A stretch of 64,000 nt of DNA from Cladophialophora immunda (lineage: Eukaryota; Ascomycota; Eurotiomycetes; Chaetothyriales; Herpotrichiellaceae), in assembly GCF_000835495.1 (NCBI RefSeq), contig NW_015622542.1, positions 4,486,485 to 4,550,484 of the forward strand, written 5' to 3'. A program made the position numbers and the translations under genes. The notes under the pieces were generated by a model, which searched no databases, was not told the DNA's origin, and worked only from the letters and a program-made list of their open reading frames with translations. Of this stretch, positions 32,050 through 44,081 are shown piece by piece (within the stretch, counting starts at the first letter, position 1; the number at the start of each line of letters is the position of its first letter).

Positions 32050-34264
32050 ATGGCTCACAGCTTCGGAATTCACTTCGAAAAGCACCCTATGGTAGCCCCT
32101 ATCTGGGACCGTTTAGAGGGCATCGAACAACAGCTAGACCGGCTCGACCTCGCAGTGAACACTATACTGAAGCATTTGAACATTTCTATACCTGGTGAGG
32201 CCGAGCCAAAAAGTGGAGGGCCAGACCTCGTTTCCTCGACTTCTCAGCCTGAAGGTGCTCCATTATCGCCCGTCTCCGAGGAACCATATACATACAAACC
32301 GCTCAGCTTCGAAAAAGCCGAGATTCGTTTGCTCGCTCTGCACAATGCAGACGATGACTCGGAAGAGATCAGAGGCTCCCTGGTCCACGTGAGTCTGGAG
32401 GAGAGTCAAGCTGCGCGACTGAAGCAGTACACTGCAATGTCATACTGCTGGGGCGAACCCAAGATGGATGGGCGGGTTGTCGTCGACGGTCACGTCTTTC
32501 CGGTCACACCGAATTTGGAGAGTGCATTGCGCCAGATGAGGAAGAGAGCTACAAAGGAAGCGGCGACAGCCAGGATACCATCTCCAAAGACATTCTGGTG
32601 GATTGACCAAATCTGTAAGCAATATCTCTCTGCATTTAGGTGCCAGTGGAGACTAAGCTGACTTGTTGGAGGCATCAATCAAGAGGATATTGAAGAAAGA
32701 GGCAATCAAGTCTCCTTGATGCGCCGCATCTATAGAGGTGCCCAGTCAGTTCATGTCTGGCTAGGCGATTCCATCGAGGGGTCTGCACTCGCCATGGATG
32801 TTGTGGGCAAGATTGGTCGGCCACCCACCCGGGGTCCTGGGGAGAAGGAAGTCAAATACCCAGAGCTTTCTGAAGAGGAGGTGCGCAAAACCTGGCACGC
32901 TCTCCGTCTGTTGCTAGGTCAACCTTGGTGGGAACGAAGCTGTAAGTCCTTTTTGTCTGAAAAGCACGCATGCGGTACGGAATTAACGGAGCTGTGCAGG
33001 GATCCGTCAAGAGGTTTCTTTGGGATCTCGCACACAGGTCAGTTGGGGTGACCACAGTATCAGTTTCGATGTGATATCGCAAGCTGTCATGGCTATCGAG
33101 TACATTGATAGCCTTGGCCACCAAATACCCAGTTCGTGTTCTGATACCGAAGACCAGCGGACGGCAGACAGCATGGTCGGGTTCAGTTTCTACCACCAAG
33201 CACGGAGCCTTCGTGCCTTGAGGAAAGCCTCTCACGCAGGCCGCTCGTTTTTACCTCTCCATGAGCTACTCCTTCACTCCCGTCACTGCAATTCCACAGA
33301 CCTCAGAGACAAGGTCTACTCGATGTTAGGACTGGCAGACCCCGAAATCTACCTGCTCCGAGCAGATTATCGACTCTCCCTTCCGGAAGTGTTGAAATCG
33401 GCAGCCCGGGCGATCTTGCCTCAGAAAAAAGGTCTACGCCTCTTAGGTACATGTCAAAACCACGAACGCCGCCACGACCTGCCATCATGGGTGCCCAACC
33501 TGATCGACGACTGGAAGTATCGGCCCTTCGAAGCTGACGATGCGAGACACTTTATCTCCACCGCAGAACCCAGCATTGAGTTCGACCAGGACGCGCTGCT
33601 TGTAAAGGGATTTGTCTTCGACTCTGTGACCACAGTCTACGACACCGTGGTTCCACGCGGCGCAAGCACGGGAGAAATCGACGAGGTGTACCGGGCATGG
33701 CAGCAGTTCGCCGAGGAGGCTCAAGAAGCTGGACATATCGACGTCGACGGGCGCCAACACGGGGCAAAGTACGGGCTCCACGAGAAAAAGGAGATCTTCT
33801 GGGTCAACTTCCTGTCAACCGACCGTATGGCCAGCAGGTATCTTCGCTACTCACAGGACGATAACACTACCCTTCTCTCCGAACGCGAAGACGGGCTGAA
33901 AATGCAATACATCGGCCTGAATTTGAAATTGACGCAAAGCTACCTGCTTCCTTCATCGTCTGAGCCGAGTTTGCATCCGCTGCGACCTATTAGAGCCGCG
34001 TTGAAAAAGTACGGCGTTGGCCGACGACTGGGAATCTGCGCGGGACAGAAGACGCCAGTGCTCCTGCCCGGAGATGCCCTGCCAGGTGATGCCATCGCTG
34101 TCTTCAGGGGGGCCACCTTCCCATATGCCCTGCGAAAGCTCCCGGGGGACGAAGGAGCGCCTGAGCAGTATGTGCTGGTTGGTGAGGCGTTTCTGCCAGA
34201 GACGGCATCTAACAAGGCGATAGCGTATGCTCCCACGACAATGGATGCCCTACGCATTGTCTGA
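32050..34264 (+). CDS. HET-domain (heterokaryon incompatibility) protein
   Basis: Exons 32050-32614, 32672-32941 and 33000-34264 join in phase to 699 residues from ATG MAHSFGIHFE; an upstream GTG is not used. The three HET blocks are present: YTAMSYCWGEP, FWWIDQI-CINQEDIEERGNQ (restored by intron 1), and YRGAQSVHVWLGD. Then come LLLGQPWWERS-WIRQEV (restored by intron 2) and the downstream RDKVYSMLGLADP and YRLSLPEVLKSAA. HET domains trigger programmed cell death on recognition of a different allele; the fold relates to TIR. There is a short N-terminal helix but no NACHT or repeat domain, so this is the common stand-alone HET form. It looks intact. Confidence 0.9.
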
Positions 34265-34805
34265 GTGTTGAGTGGAAGACACATTGACATCTTTCTTGCC
34301 GTCGGCCACGCTTTCGGGCAGAGACGGTAATCGTTTGCGGGGCCCCCATGTGTGGAACCCTCCTTTTGTACATATTAGGCGATGGCGCATTGGGCTTGTT
34401 TGACTAGATGATCCAGCTGGACTAGGGTCATCAGACACGGGTAGTGTGCCGTGAGTCTTGCCGTGGAACAAACACGAAAAAGGATGCTGAGTACAGTTCG
34501 TTCAGAGCAATGTTCCACATTTGGTACGAGTGCTAAACGTTGTCCATAGACATTCCACAAATCAACTCAAGTTGTAGATAGATACCTCCCCTTTTCGTCT
34601 TTCTCTATCTATTTATTTGTTTCAAACAAATAATCTTCCCGCAAAACGGCACAGTGGTGGCACCGGGCCACCTCTGTTCGTACTGACTGGCGCTGATCTG
34701 TCTGCGCCAGGTATCTCGCCATTCAGTGCCGATGTAGACGGCAAACCCCCTCCTCTTAGTCAGTCCCAAGATGGGCTCGTATCGCAGGCCGATGAGGACT
34801 GGAAA
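34265..34805. other. convergent intergenic region
   Basis: Contains the 3' ends of the HET and cytochrome b561 genes. No gene is seen. Confidence 0.5.
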
Positions 34806-35687
34806 CTACATCTGGTCAACTGCGACGCCGGGAAGCGATTTCCTTTCCAGATCTGCATGTCCTCCCAGCGCCATGTCTTGACGAGCTTCTTCACGGTTCT
34901 GCCTGCTCCTGTTCCAGTACCAAAGCAGAAGGATCACGATGTAGACCACGCCGACGATCCCAGCCGCAGCACTGTAGCCTTTCTCGCCGCCAGGAGTGTT
35001 ATTGGCCAGCACGATGCCTGTGGCGCCGTTCACAATGGCCGCGACCATCAACAGTCGTCCCAGCCAGATATGGAAGCTGCGTATCCAAGGTTTGGCTTTT
35101 CGACTTGTCGATTTGTACAGGTAGTGATGCCATTGCCCTATGAGTGGCTGGAGGATAAAGAGGGCCATGAGGATGGTGCCGAGGATCACATGGCCCCATG
35201 CATCGTTGTACACCTATAGCCGCGGGTCGGTTAGTCTCATGGCCAAGCATGGGGCAACGTGGGTGAAGCATGAGCATGCTGAAAAGATGCCGTCCACACA
35301 GTAGGACAATGGTCCACCAACCCGGCTTTCCGGACTCACCTCGTTGTGGATAATGCAGACCCAAACCCCCAGGCCGAATCCGACGATGAGCATCGATAGG
35401 GCCAACAGCTGGCAGCATACGTGGATTTTGAGAAGCGTTCTTCCACTAACAAGGCGGTCCAGCAGTCTCCAAGAGATCGAGGCGAATGGGAAGAGAATGA
35501 TAACCGTAACACCCATAATGATGCCGTGGACCTTGTCAGAGCGATGTTTTGTTGCCGGTGGTACAGATCGTGGCAGAAGCAAACTTTCCGTGGTGGCAGC
35601 CACCTCGGATCCTGACGTGGCTAAGACATGGCAAGCTCCGGCAAGGAGAAGGAGAAGCAGAGAGAAAACCCTTTGTTGTGGCTGCAT
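34806..35687 (-). CDS. cytochrome b561-domain membrane protein
   Basis: Exons 35687-35340 and 35213-34806 join in phase 0 to 251 residues. The first ATG with a signal peptide (MQPQQRVFSLLLLLLAGA) was chosen over an upstream non-ATG extension. After a short lumenal stretch there are five membrane segments beginning at HGIIMGVTVIILFPF, KIHVCCQLLALSMLIVGF, HVILGTILMALFIL, FHIWLGRLLMVAAIV and GIVGVVYIVILLLWYW. His residues at the ends of four of them are the expected axial ligands for two hemes. The C-terminus is cytosolic and charged. The family moves electrons across membranes, often for ferric reduction. No DOMON domain is fused, so the electron partner is unknown. Confidence 0.85.
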
Positions 35688-37240
35688 ACTGGCCGACAGA
35701 GGCGAAGTGTTGAGACTTGAAATCGTGACGTGAATTTCGAAGTGAATCGTGTGGGAGTACGTCGAGAAGGAAAGTTGAATCAGAGAGTCAATGCTGCTCC
35801 TTTTGTGCCACTCAGACCACGCCAAAGGAAAAATTGAAAGACTCCATTATGGTGTCAAGGACAGTCCACCCGCTGAAGAGTTCCATAGCACCGCAGAAGT
35901 ATACTCCTCAGAGCCAATGGGTCTGGCGGTTCAAGAGGGCACTGGTAACATTTCCGAAGTAAGCATAGAAGATTTTCGTCAACAAATCAGAGCAAACCTT
36001 TCAAAGAGGAAGAGTTCTCCTTCTTGCTTCGACGACCAGGCAATTGGCCGCAATTTGCAAGCGGTATCGGACATGACATTCCAAATTTGTATCGAGGCAT
36101 GCAGCTGTTCGACCTGGAACGGTTGGTAGCGGAGCTGGATGGAGTTCGTCGGGACTTATCAGATTAGATGATCAAATAAGATCTGATTAGATTGGACAGC
36201 TTCCAGTCTAGAAAATGAGATAAGGTCTCCTCAGTTGTAGCGCTGACCCAGCTTCCGAACATTTTCCTCGGGCATTCTCCGAAGCACCAACCACCGGATA
36301 GCCAAACACGAGAAGGCGTGAAAAAAATCCCTGCGCAAACAAACGTTGTCCGGTCTTGACGCTCCTTGCGCCACAGTCAAAGGCCAGAGATACTGGCAGG
36401 AAGAGGCGATGGATTCTGGAGGGTAGAAACCAATATATGTAGGACTCGATCTGTGTCTATGCACAAGGACAGGGATCGGTATTCCATGCATTGCAGTCTG
36501 CAAGATAAGAGTATATATAGAACAAGGTGCAGAGCGTACGAACTTGGCATCTTTTCCAGCTTTCAGAACCATACGGAGTAATAGTTGCCGACCAGGTTCG
36601 AAACGGGGGCATCGGAACGTATTTTGATCAAACTGGCGGGTGCGGTTTGTCGCTGTTTGACCTAATGTGCCCAAGGTTTGATGATAATGAAAAACGGAGT
36701 GTGGCTTGCAGAACCATGCACTCCATCAGTTGAAATATTTGCGCTCAAGGCCCAGATCATGCTCATTTCGCTCTGCTGGGGTCGAGACAAGCGTTGGTCC
36801 AAGCAATTGACTCGGTTCCAAGAAAAGTAGCTCCAGCCTTGCCAGCAGCACCAACAAGGCTGCTAGTATCGGGAAACTTTCTACTTTAGAGGCAAATGCA
36901 GAGCAGCACCACTTTCTTTCCCAAATGGTATAAATTTACGCGCTGCTTTGTGTCCTTGGCACTTGCGGGAGGGACGGGCAGCCTCCTTTTGTTTGGCGGG
37001 GGAGCGTCGCTTGGTAAACAACCAAGTCTCATTTGGTGTTTGCTCAACAAACATTTCGGCACCTTTCAGCGTCGTCTTTGTCCTGCAAGTTTGGTCTGTA
37101 TATTCAAGCATTAGAGGCACGGCGATATAAAGTGGGTGGTGTATCTAGATTTCTGTTTCCGTTGTCTTGATCTTTCCGTTATCCGTATCTCCCGCCTCCC
37201 CCATCGTGCCGACAATCGCATCACTTTGCGCTGCAGCAAA
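35688..37240. other. 1.5-kb divergent intergenic region
   Basis: Lies between the cytochrome b561 and HD-domain genes. The 112-codon frame at 35791-36129 and others have no domain signature, and I see no relic or RNA gene. Confidence 0.45.
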
Positions 37241-38130
37241 ATGGCTTCAGAAAGACCTGAGAGTATGTGGTTCTCCCCAAAACCATATTACAACACTGAC
37301 AACTTCTAGTTCCACCTACTCAACCTTCATTCACCCTCAGAAACTCTCACACATCCCTGCTACCCAAGCCAAACCCATGGTCCGTACGTGCTGTGCTACG
37401 CGACCTCCCCAATCCACCGTCCGAAGGCTCCTCCTCTCCCATACCCTTCTTCCACTACCTTGAACGCCTGAAGATCGAGAAGCGCGAAGGATGGCGAAGA
37501 TTTGGTATCTCAACCGGCGAATCCATAGCAGACCACATGTACCGCATGTCGATGATCACCATGCTCGCTCCGCCAGAACTGAGTTCACGACTGGACATCC
37601 CGAGATGCACGAAGATGGCACTGGTACATGACATGGCCGAAGGGCTCGTTGGGGACTTGACGCCGGTTGATGGTGTACCGAAAGTGGAAAAGAACAGACG
37701 TGAGGCTGAGACCATGGACTGGGTTGCCCAGTCATTACTTGGGAAGGTCCATGGTGGCATTGCAGGACAGGATCTTCGCGCAGTCTGGCAAGAATACGAG
37801 GACAGCGAGACTTTGGAGTCGAAATTCGTTCATGATGTGGACAAGTTGGAGCTGATATTACAGATGGTGGAGTACGAGCGTGCCAACAACTGCGCCATTG
37901 ACCTGAGTGAATTCAGCTGGGTGGCGAGGAGAATCAGTCTGGACGAGATGAAGGTGTGGGCCCAGGAGATCCTGGATGAAAGAGCCGAGCTGTGGAAGAG
38001 CAAAGATATGGCACCTCGAGAACCCACGAAAGCGGCGACAATCAAGGAGCAACAAGACCAATACTACAGCAACGGGGAGGGCACGGTGTTGGGCAACGGA
38101 GTGGCCGAGATGAACGGACATGCGAAATGA
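37241..38130 (+). CDS. HD-domain 5'-deoxynucleotidase-like protein (HDDC2/YGL101W family)
   Basis: Exon 1 is 37241-37262 (MASERPE plus one base); an intron GTATGT...TTCTAG joins exon 2 at 37310-38130, giving 280 residues. Metal-binding HD motifs: DHMYRMSM, ALVHDMAEGLVGDLTP (His-Asp pair and the following Glu/Asp) and the distal Asp in HDVDKLELILQ. Conserved EKNRREAETMDW and ESKFVHDVDK place it in the family of YfbR-like nucleotidases, which dephosphorylate deoxynucleoside monophosphates. The C-terminal 45 residues are a variable tail. It is cytosolic by lack of signals. It converges with the HIT gene 247 bp away. Confidence 0.87.
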
Positions 38131-38377
38131 TAACGGGAATGAGTGACGCGATGTGCATTGCAACAGAAGTGCGATTTGCTGGAAAGCGCCTTGGAAGCCA
38201 TGAAGACCAATCAATGATACCCAGAAAGCAATTAGACGCGTGTTTGGACCTTTGCTCTTTTCCCGTGGCTGACAATCTGCCCGGATTCTAGCGCACAGTG
38301 ACTCTATCTCTATGCACGAGCAGTTAGCTGAATTGTTGATACATTAATCGATCGTGGCAGAAACCTCCAAGTCGCCA

Positions 38378-39013
38378 TCACTCCTCATCCTGGGCGCGTG
38401 AACGATCCTTTTCAATCTCCTCCCTCAGCCACTCTGCCTCCTTCCGCATCTCCTCCTCACTCCTGGGCTCCCTGGTGCTGTCGGGTCCGCCCAGGGCCTC
38501 CCTTCCCGACTCTGACCTCTCGCCTCTCCTTCTCCGCATCTCGAGGAACGCCTTGCCCAGATCCCCTTCCTCGCCGTCCATGGCATCGTAAATCCTGTCG
38601 CCACCGCCCTTGTCGTCGTAATCGCCCCTCTGGCGCGGAATCACATGCACATGCACGTGCGGCACGGACTGGCCGGCGTCGACTCCGTCCTGGACCGCGA
38701 CGTTGAAAGCACTGGCGTGGTACACGCGCTGGAGCGTCACCGAGACAATGCGGACGGTGTTGAATAAATCGGCCGTTTCCGCGCCGGAGAGCTGCGAGAG
38801 CCGCGGAACGCCGCGTACCGGGCAGATCAGGATGTGGCCTGGCAGCAGGGGTTTGAGGTTGACCAAGCCGTAGGACAGGCGCGATGGCGAGAGGTGGAAG
38901 ACCTGTGATGCTACCGAAAAGGGGCCGAATTTCAGGTTTGGTGGCAGTTGGAGTGGAGGCATGGCGGACTCTGAGGAGGAGGCTGCTGCTACTGGCGGTT
39001 GGTCCTCAGTCAT
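38378..39013 (-). CDS. HIT-family dinucleoside triphosphate hydrolase (FHIT/HNT2-like)
   Basis: A 211-residue frame from ATG MTEDQPPVAA. The histidine triad is PHVHVHVIPRQ, with upstream FGPFSVASQVFHLS, NLKPLLPGHILICPVRGVPR and FNVAVQDGVDAGQSVPH in the order seen in FHIT proteins. The enzyme cleaves Ap3A to AMP and ADP through a His-AMP intermediate. After the triad there is the longer variable Gly/Asp and Glu/Arg-rich tail common in fungal members. No targeting signal. Confidence 0.9.
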   Translation of the reverse strand: MTEDQPPVAAASSSESAMPPLQLPPNLKFGPFSVASQVFHLSPSRLSYGLVNLKPLLPGHILICPVRGVPRLSQLSGAETADLFNTVRIVSVTLQRVYHASAFNVAVQDGVDAGQSVPHVHVHVIPRQRGDYDDKGGGDRIYDAMDGEEGDLGKAFLEMRRRRGERSESGREALGGPDSTREPRSEEEMRKEAEWLREEIEKDRSRAQDEE

Positions 39014-39429
39014 GATCCGGCGGGTGACGAAGACCTAATAATACCCCAGGTACCGACGAGTAGATAGGTGCGTACAGCGATGGTCGCAGAATTTACTATT
39101 CACCCGATGTTGCACATCAGACTGGAGCGAGACCTCGGCAGTCAATCGTCTCCAGCACAGCGCCATTTTTTCGACAAACTCCTACAAATTCCTACAAATT
39201 GATACCTCACTCTGGAGGTCTGAAACAGCCCAATCGCATGACACCCAGTCAGCCGAACTAGCCAGGGAGGACATGTAAGTGATACAAGTTGTGGTTAGCT
39301 TGAACTCACTGTCTTACATACATTTTCGCCTAGGCCTTGTTGCTTTTATCAGCACTTGCAGGACTCTGACGCCACGAGACTGCGGTTTCTATCCAGTCTG
39401 TCTGTCACTTGTGGTATTCGTGAAAGAGG
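39014..39429. other. intergenic, no gene seen
   Basis: Spacer between the HIT gene start and the 3' end of the Zn2Cys6 regulator. It includes a perfect 10-bp direct repeat at 39181-39200; nothing else is notable. Confidence 0.5.
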
Positions 39430-41862
39430 CTATACGGCATTAAAGAACTCATCCGAGAACACCGTAGACAGAAACTCGGTGTCCTCAATGTTCCAGTATA
39501 TGGGTGCTGGGGTGGTTCCTACGCCGACATGGATGTCCGACTCCGACGCCCCCAGATCCCGAAACTCCCTCGGCTCCTGGTCTCTCTGACCTTCCAGATC
39601 CAGAGGATCCTCCTGGGGCACGCGAGACGACGTCCGGGGTCTTTTCGACGGTGCCTGCGGATAGCTCTCGGCGTAGCGCTTCGACGCGGACTGGTGGCTT
39701 CGAAGCCGCTCCATGAGTTGCTCGAAGAGATGGAGCGTCCAGGCCGCCACCGGCCAGTTCTCTTGCAGCTTCTCCAAGCCGAGCATGCAGAGGCGGATTC
39801 GGTATTCGAGGATCTCGGACTGTATGGTCTGCGACAGTTCGCGGTGCAGAATGCACCGGACGTGGATGGTGAGCGCGGCAAATAGACTCGAGATTCTTTC
39901 CCTTTTCGTTAGCACGGCACAGCCATGGCACCGATGGTGATGCTGAGAAAGTTACGTACATGCTGATTGGAGCAAAATGCAACAGATTCGAGTACAGCAG
40001 ATCCTCCAGGAGCCTTGTGATTTTGGTTGCCGAAACGATGCTTGCGGCGTCGTCTGTCAGGTTGACGTCCGACAAGTCGTTAGACCGATAGAGAAGGATG
40101 AGGTAGTTGCTGTGAAAGATTAGTGGCGTCACACACGAAAGAGATAGAAACGGAACGTACTGATATGTGATGTGTAATATGGTTGCCCAAAACTCAGAGA
40201 GGGCGATCTCCCCCTTGGGACAAGCCATCGACGAGGGAAGTGCGTCCATCCAGCCTTTTAGATCCCTTGACAGCAGGCTAGGATCGGGCATTCGTCCTGG
40301 ATCGTCGCTCCCGGGTGCAAACCTGTGAATCAGGATTTTGCTCACAAAAGGCACAAAGTCAGGCTGACGAAGAATTCAAGACGTCTAGAGAACTCACTGT
40401 GCACCGCCAGCTTCGAGGATTGCACGAAGTATGCCACACTGGAAGTGGAATCTTGTCCTACTAGTTCGCAGCTCACGGTACTAACGTCGTGGAAATCCTC
40501 GTCCTCAACACATTCCACATCACAGAACACATTGTTGATATGTGGAGGCCGCCCAAGTGCGGCGGCAGCATGGATATCCCGAATCTGCGTTGTGTCAGCA
40601 AGTCTGTCCACAGGTCAAGCTAGGAACGTCCTAACTGACGTAAAGGGACCACCAGATTCTTTTCCACAGTCGCTGGTGGCATTGGTCGATGTTCGAATAT
40701 CGCATGCTGAGACGGTCAGCTAATAACATGTGGTATACCTTACGCATGCTGAGCTTACCATCGATGCATCCCCAGTGACTGTGCAATGCCCACAGCAACC
40801 CCAAGCCAATGCCATGTATCCTTCTGATCGAGTGGTCCACCGCACCACAGGGTCAAAAGACAGAGCGCTTGGACCGTGGCAACCGGGTTGGCCTCGTAAT
40901 CTGCGTCAAAGAGCGCCTGCGCTCTACGATAAAAGGCCAGCCTTGCTGCATGGCGTGAGGGGAATCCTACATCGTGAAGGAGCGAGATGTCGCAATGCGT
41001 GGCTGCGGCGAAAAAGATAGCCTGTAGGACAAGCAACGACGCCTTCCCGGCTTCATATGATGAGAGGAAATCTCGTCGGTCGAAGATTGGGAAGACCGGG
41101 AAAATCCATCGGAAGAAGGTCTGGATCAAAGCATCGCTGAGGCCTTTTGGCGGTACCGTCAGGGCTCCCTTCCTGACCAAGGTCTCTCTTTCTTCGGTCT
41201 CGAAACGGAGGTCACGGGGGACGTTTCTGGCACGAATCTCGATGTTCTCGGGAACGAAGTAATGTAGTTGTTTTGGTCGTGTTTCTTGTTCTGCTGCTGC
41301 GTCTGCAAGTCCACACGGACGGGCTAGGTGATGCATCACATAGTTGAGATTGTATGACTCGCCCAGGTAAACCACCTTGCTATCGTGGCGGTGAGACAAA
41401 TCGTGTTTGTTGGTGGGGGAATCAACCAATCTGGCGAAGAGCATATCTGATCCTTCAGAAGGACTTGGGTCTTCACCACCGGTGGCTGATGCCATTGTCG
41501 TGGATGTGTTGGCCACATGAGGATGAGATATGCGAGTGGTACCATCTCGGGGCTCATGAGACCTTTGCAACGTCAGATTCACACGAGGATCGCTATCGGT
41601 TGCTAGGACTGACCTCTCCGAGTGCATGTATGGCTGCTGTTTGTGGGAAGATCTTTCATAGCTAAAATTGCTTGAGCATCTTGACGCACAATGCAGGACT
41701 GATCGAGGCGTACCGGCCGCGTCTGGATGCGATAGGTTCACAAATATGACCTGCCAGACTACATGTCGTGCACGCTGTGGCATCTGTGCGGTCGCATTTC
41801 ACACGCCGCAGGTTGCAAAGCTTGCAGGCGACCTTGACTCGTTGACTAGGAGCTGCCGACAT
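39430..41862 (-). CDS. Zn2Cys6 fungal transcription factor
   Basis: Start ATG at 41862 (MSAAPSQRVKVACKLC) with a binuclear zinc cluster CKLCNLRRVKCD...CTTCSLAGHIC. Intron 1 (41713-41662) joins it to the long exon 41661 to about 40762, which enters the fungal_trans domain (FFRWIFPVFPIFDRRDFL). Later introns restore KRIWWSLY-IRDIHAAAALGRPPHIN, the hallmark helix of the domain. The last exon (from 39.9 kb) ends EFFNAV at 39430. One join, near 40,320-40,400 between SSKLAV and the ILIHRFAPGS segment, has no in-phase consensus splice; it may be an unusual intron or a frame change. The protein should bind CGG-type sites. It is the only regulator next to the dehydrogenase and transketolase genes and may control them. 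Confidence 0.8.
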
Positions 41863-42257
41863 GGCGATTTGCGGACAACGCTCGTATAGGACCCAAGCCA
41901 GCAAATCTGTGCATGGCCAAGAATAGTCTGTCTGGGGAGGGACGACAAGCCCATTTAACAAACTCTTCCTATGGGGGCAGCGCGGGGTACAGTAGTGGCT
42001 GGGGGACCATTTCCCAAGCTGCCTCTAGGAGTATAGAGACTTGCTCACTAGACCGAGGCTAGAGAGGCTTCCAGGGGCGGTCGATCTAAGGCCAGAGCGG
42101 AGAAGGACATGAAGCTACAATACTTCCCCAACCGCAGTTGAAGAGGAGGAACCTACTCCTCTCTTGATTAAGAATATAGAGTGCAGACAGTGACCAGAGA
42201 ATTTGCGGAAGTCTTATATTTATCAACCTTGGGCACCCTCGGAAGCCTCGAGACTTC
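41863..42257. other. intergenic, promoter of the Zn2Cys6 gene
   Basis: About 400 bp between two minus-strand genes. No coding signature is seen. Confidence 0.5.
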
Positions 42258-43148
42258 TTATCGTCCTAATATGCCACCATCCACCACTATGGTTGTGCCG
42301 GATACATAGTCGCTTGCTGAACTGGCCAGAAAAATGGCAGCACCACAGAGATCGAACGGCTTCCCCCATCGTCCTGCTGGAGTTCGTTGGATGATGTGCT
42401 CCTCGAACCCATCGGCTCTTCGCAGGTCAACGGTCAATGGTGTCTCAAAGTACCTGCAAACAATCAGATTTGTCTCCATTGCCAGGTGAGACCTGACTTA
42501 CCCGGGACAGATGCAATTGACTTGTATGCCTTTGCTGGCCCACTCGTTGCTAAACGCTTTCGTCATCTGCACGACAGCACCTTTGGACGCTGCGTAGGCC
42601 GCGACGTTGACACCGGCGAGGAATGCTGTGAGGGAGCCGATGTTGATGATTTTACCAGGTCTTTGCAGCTCCAATAGCCTCTTCCCGAACTCCTGGGAGG
42701 CGACATAGCAAGCTTTCTGATTGACGGCGAAGATCTTCAAAAACAAAGAGGTTAGAAGTGAGTATCATGGTGCCGCAGGATTGTGAAATCAACATACGAG
42801 GTCAATCTGTTCGTCCGTTATGTCCTCGATCTTTCCCCTTCGGTTCAATCCCGCACAGTTGAGCAGAACATCTGGCACCACTCCGTCTTCCCACATGTGG
42901 GTGAAGACTGCACGAAGTGCTCCCGAATCAGCAAGGTTGCATGGATAGTTTCGGAATCCAACACCATGCTTCTCTACTTGGTTTTGAAGCTCTGTTATGG
43001 CTTGGTCGTTTGACAGATGAAGAACAACGAGATTGGCTCCGGCAGCTGCTAAAGCAAGACACATCTCAGATCCCAGCCCGCCGGTGGCACCCGTCGCAAT
43101 GACGGTTTTGCCCTCGAGCGAGAACAGCTTCTCGATTATCGGAGTCAT
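42258..43148 (-). CDS. short-chain dehydrogenase/reductase (KduD/3-oxoacyl-reductase type)
   Basis: Three exons (43148-42798, 42734-42502, 42453-42258) join in phase to 259 residues from [18 protein letters not shown]. It is a classical SDR: cofactor motif [14 protein letters not shown], catalytic Ser in [14 protein letters not shown] for Tyr and Lys, then NCICPG-YFETPLT and the end [13 protein letters not shown]. The order and spacing fit 2-deoxy-D-gluconate 3-dehydrogenase or gluconate 5-dehydrogenase-like sugar-acid oxidoreductases, with NAD(P) as cofactor. No targeting signal. It lies on the same strand as a transketolase and a Zn2Cys6 factor, which suggests a small sugar-metabolism group; the substrate is not determined. 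Confidence 0.88.
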
Positions 43149-44081
43149 TTTTGATGTGAAAGGAGCTTGTGAAGAAAGAGAGGGTGCTCATAGATGTGTA
43201 GGAGATTCTCTACCAGTTCTTGGGGGCTCCAGCCCAAGAACACAAGACTCACCCCGAAGGTCTACCGCGCCCGAGGCTATCCCCTTCCACGAAACGGGCA
43301 CCATGTTGAAGACGAGTGGGGATGATTGAGCTTTCGAAGGTACATGGCAGGCTGAAGACTATTTGCACCCAACAAGCCCTATGAGACGGCGACTTGGTGG
43401 AAGCGGGATCAAGAAGCCGACTTCGGTCAGCTGCCCGTTGGGGAATAACGTCACCCGTCACCTTTCACTTTCACTAAAAAGCAAGTAGTCCTCGTCGTGC
43501 GTTTCTACGTAAATAGCGAAACGTTGGATTGGTTCATCCTCCTTCCAAGACTAGTCCCATTGATGTACGCATTCTGTTGCATGGTAATAAGGACACTCAA
43601 ATCTGTGGATCTAGCCCCCATGTTAGTAGTCAGAACCTTTGCAGAAATCTGCTGCTCCAGTACACCCTCATTGTCTGTCAAGAGTCTCAGGAACCTTTCC
43701 AACCTATAGTGATTCTAGCGCAGATAGGTTTACATTCTGGCTCTCGATTCAGAGACCTGTGGTCCACCCCTTCTCCATGGCCAACCGGGTGTCATAGTAG
43801 GACGTTTTATAGAGTAATTACGGAAGCATTCGAGGAGTATATGCAAACACACATAAGCATATGGAGATTTTAGGGGACTCAACGTGCCAGAAAATTTTTC
43901 CCTCGAGGCATTTCAGGGAACAGAGAAATGACAACGTTGTTTCCTTCCCCACCACTTGTGCTTTCGATTCCCGTGGGTGTATCATGCTCTGTAGCATCGA
44001 TTCCTCTGTACCGGGTATTGACAGTGTGGAAAGACTTGTTTCAACAAAGAACTTTGAAGAATGAATGTTCGGCCTGCTGCT
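43149..44081. other. intergenic, no gene seen
   Basis: The 0.93-kb region upstream of the dehydrogenase holds only short frames. It should contain the dehydrogenase promoter and the transketolase 3' end. Confidence 0.45.

Noticed and set aside
36560..36620. tRNA-like B-box (GGTTCGAAAC)
   Set aside because: No matching A-box or cloverleaf could be drawn at the right distance; no tRNA gene was found in the window.
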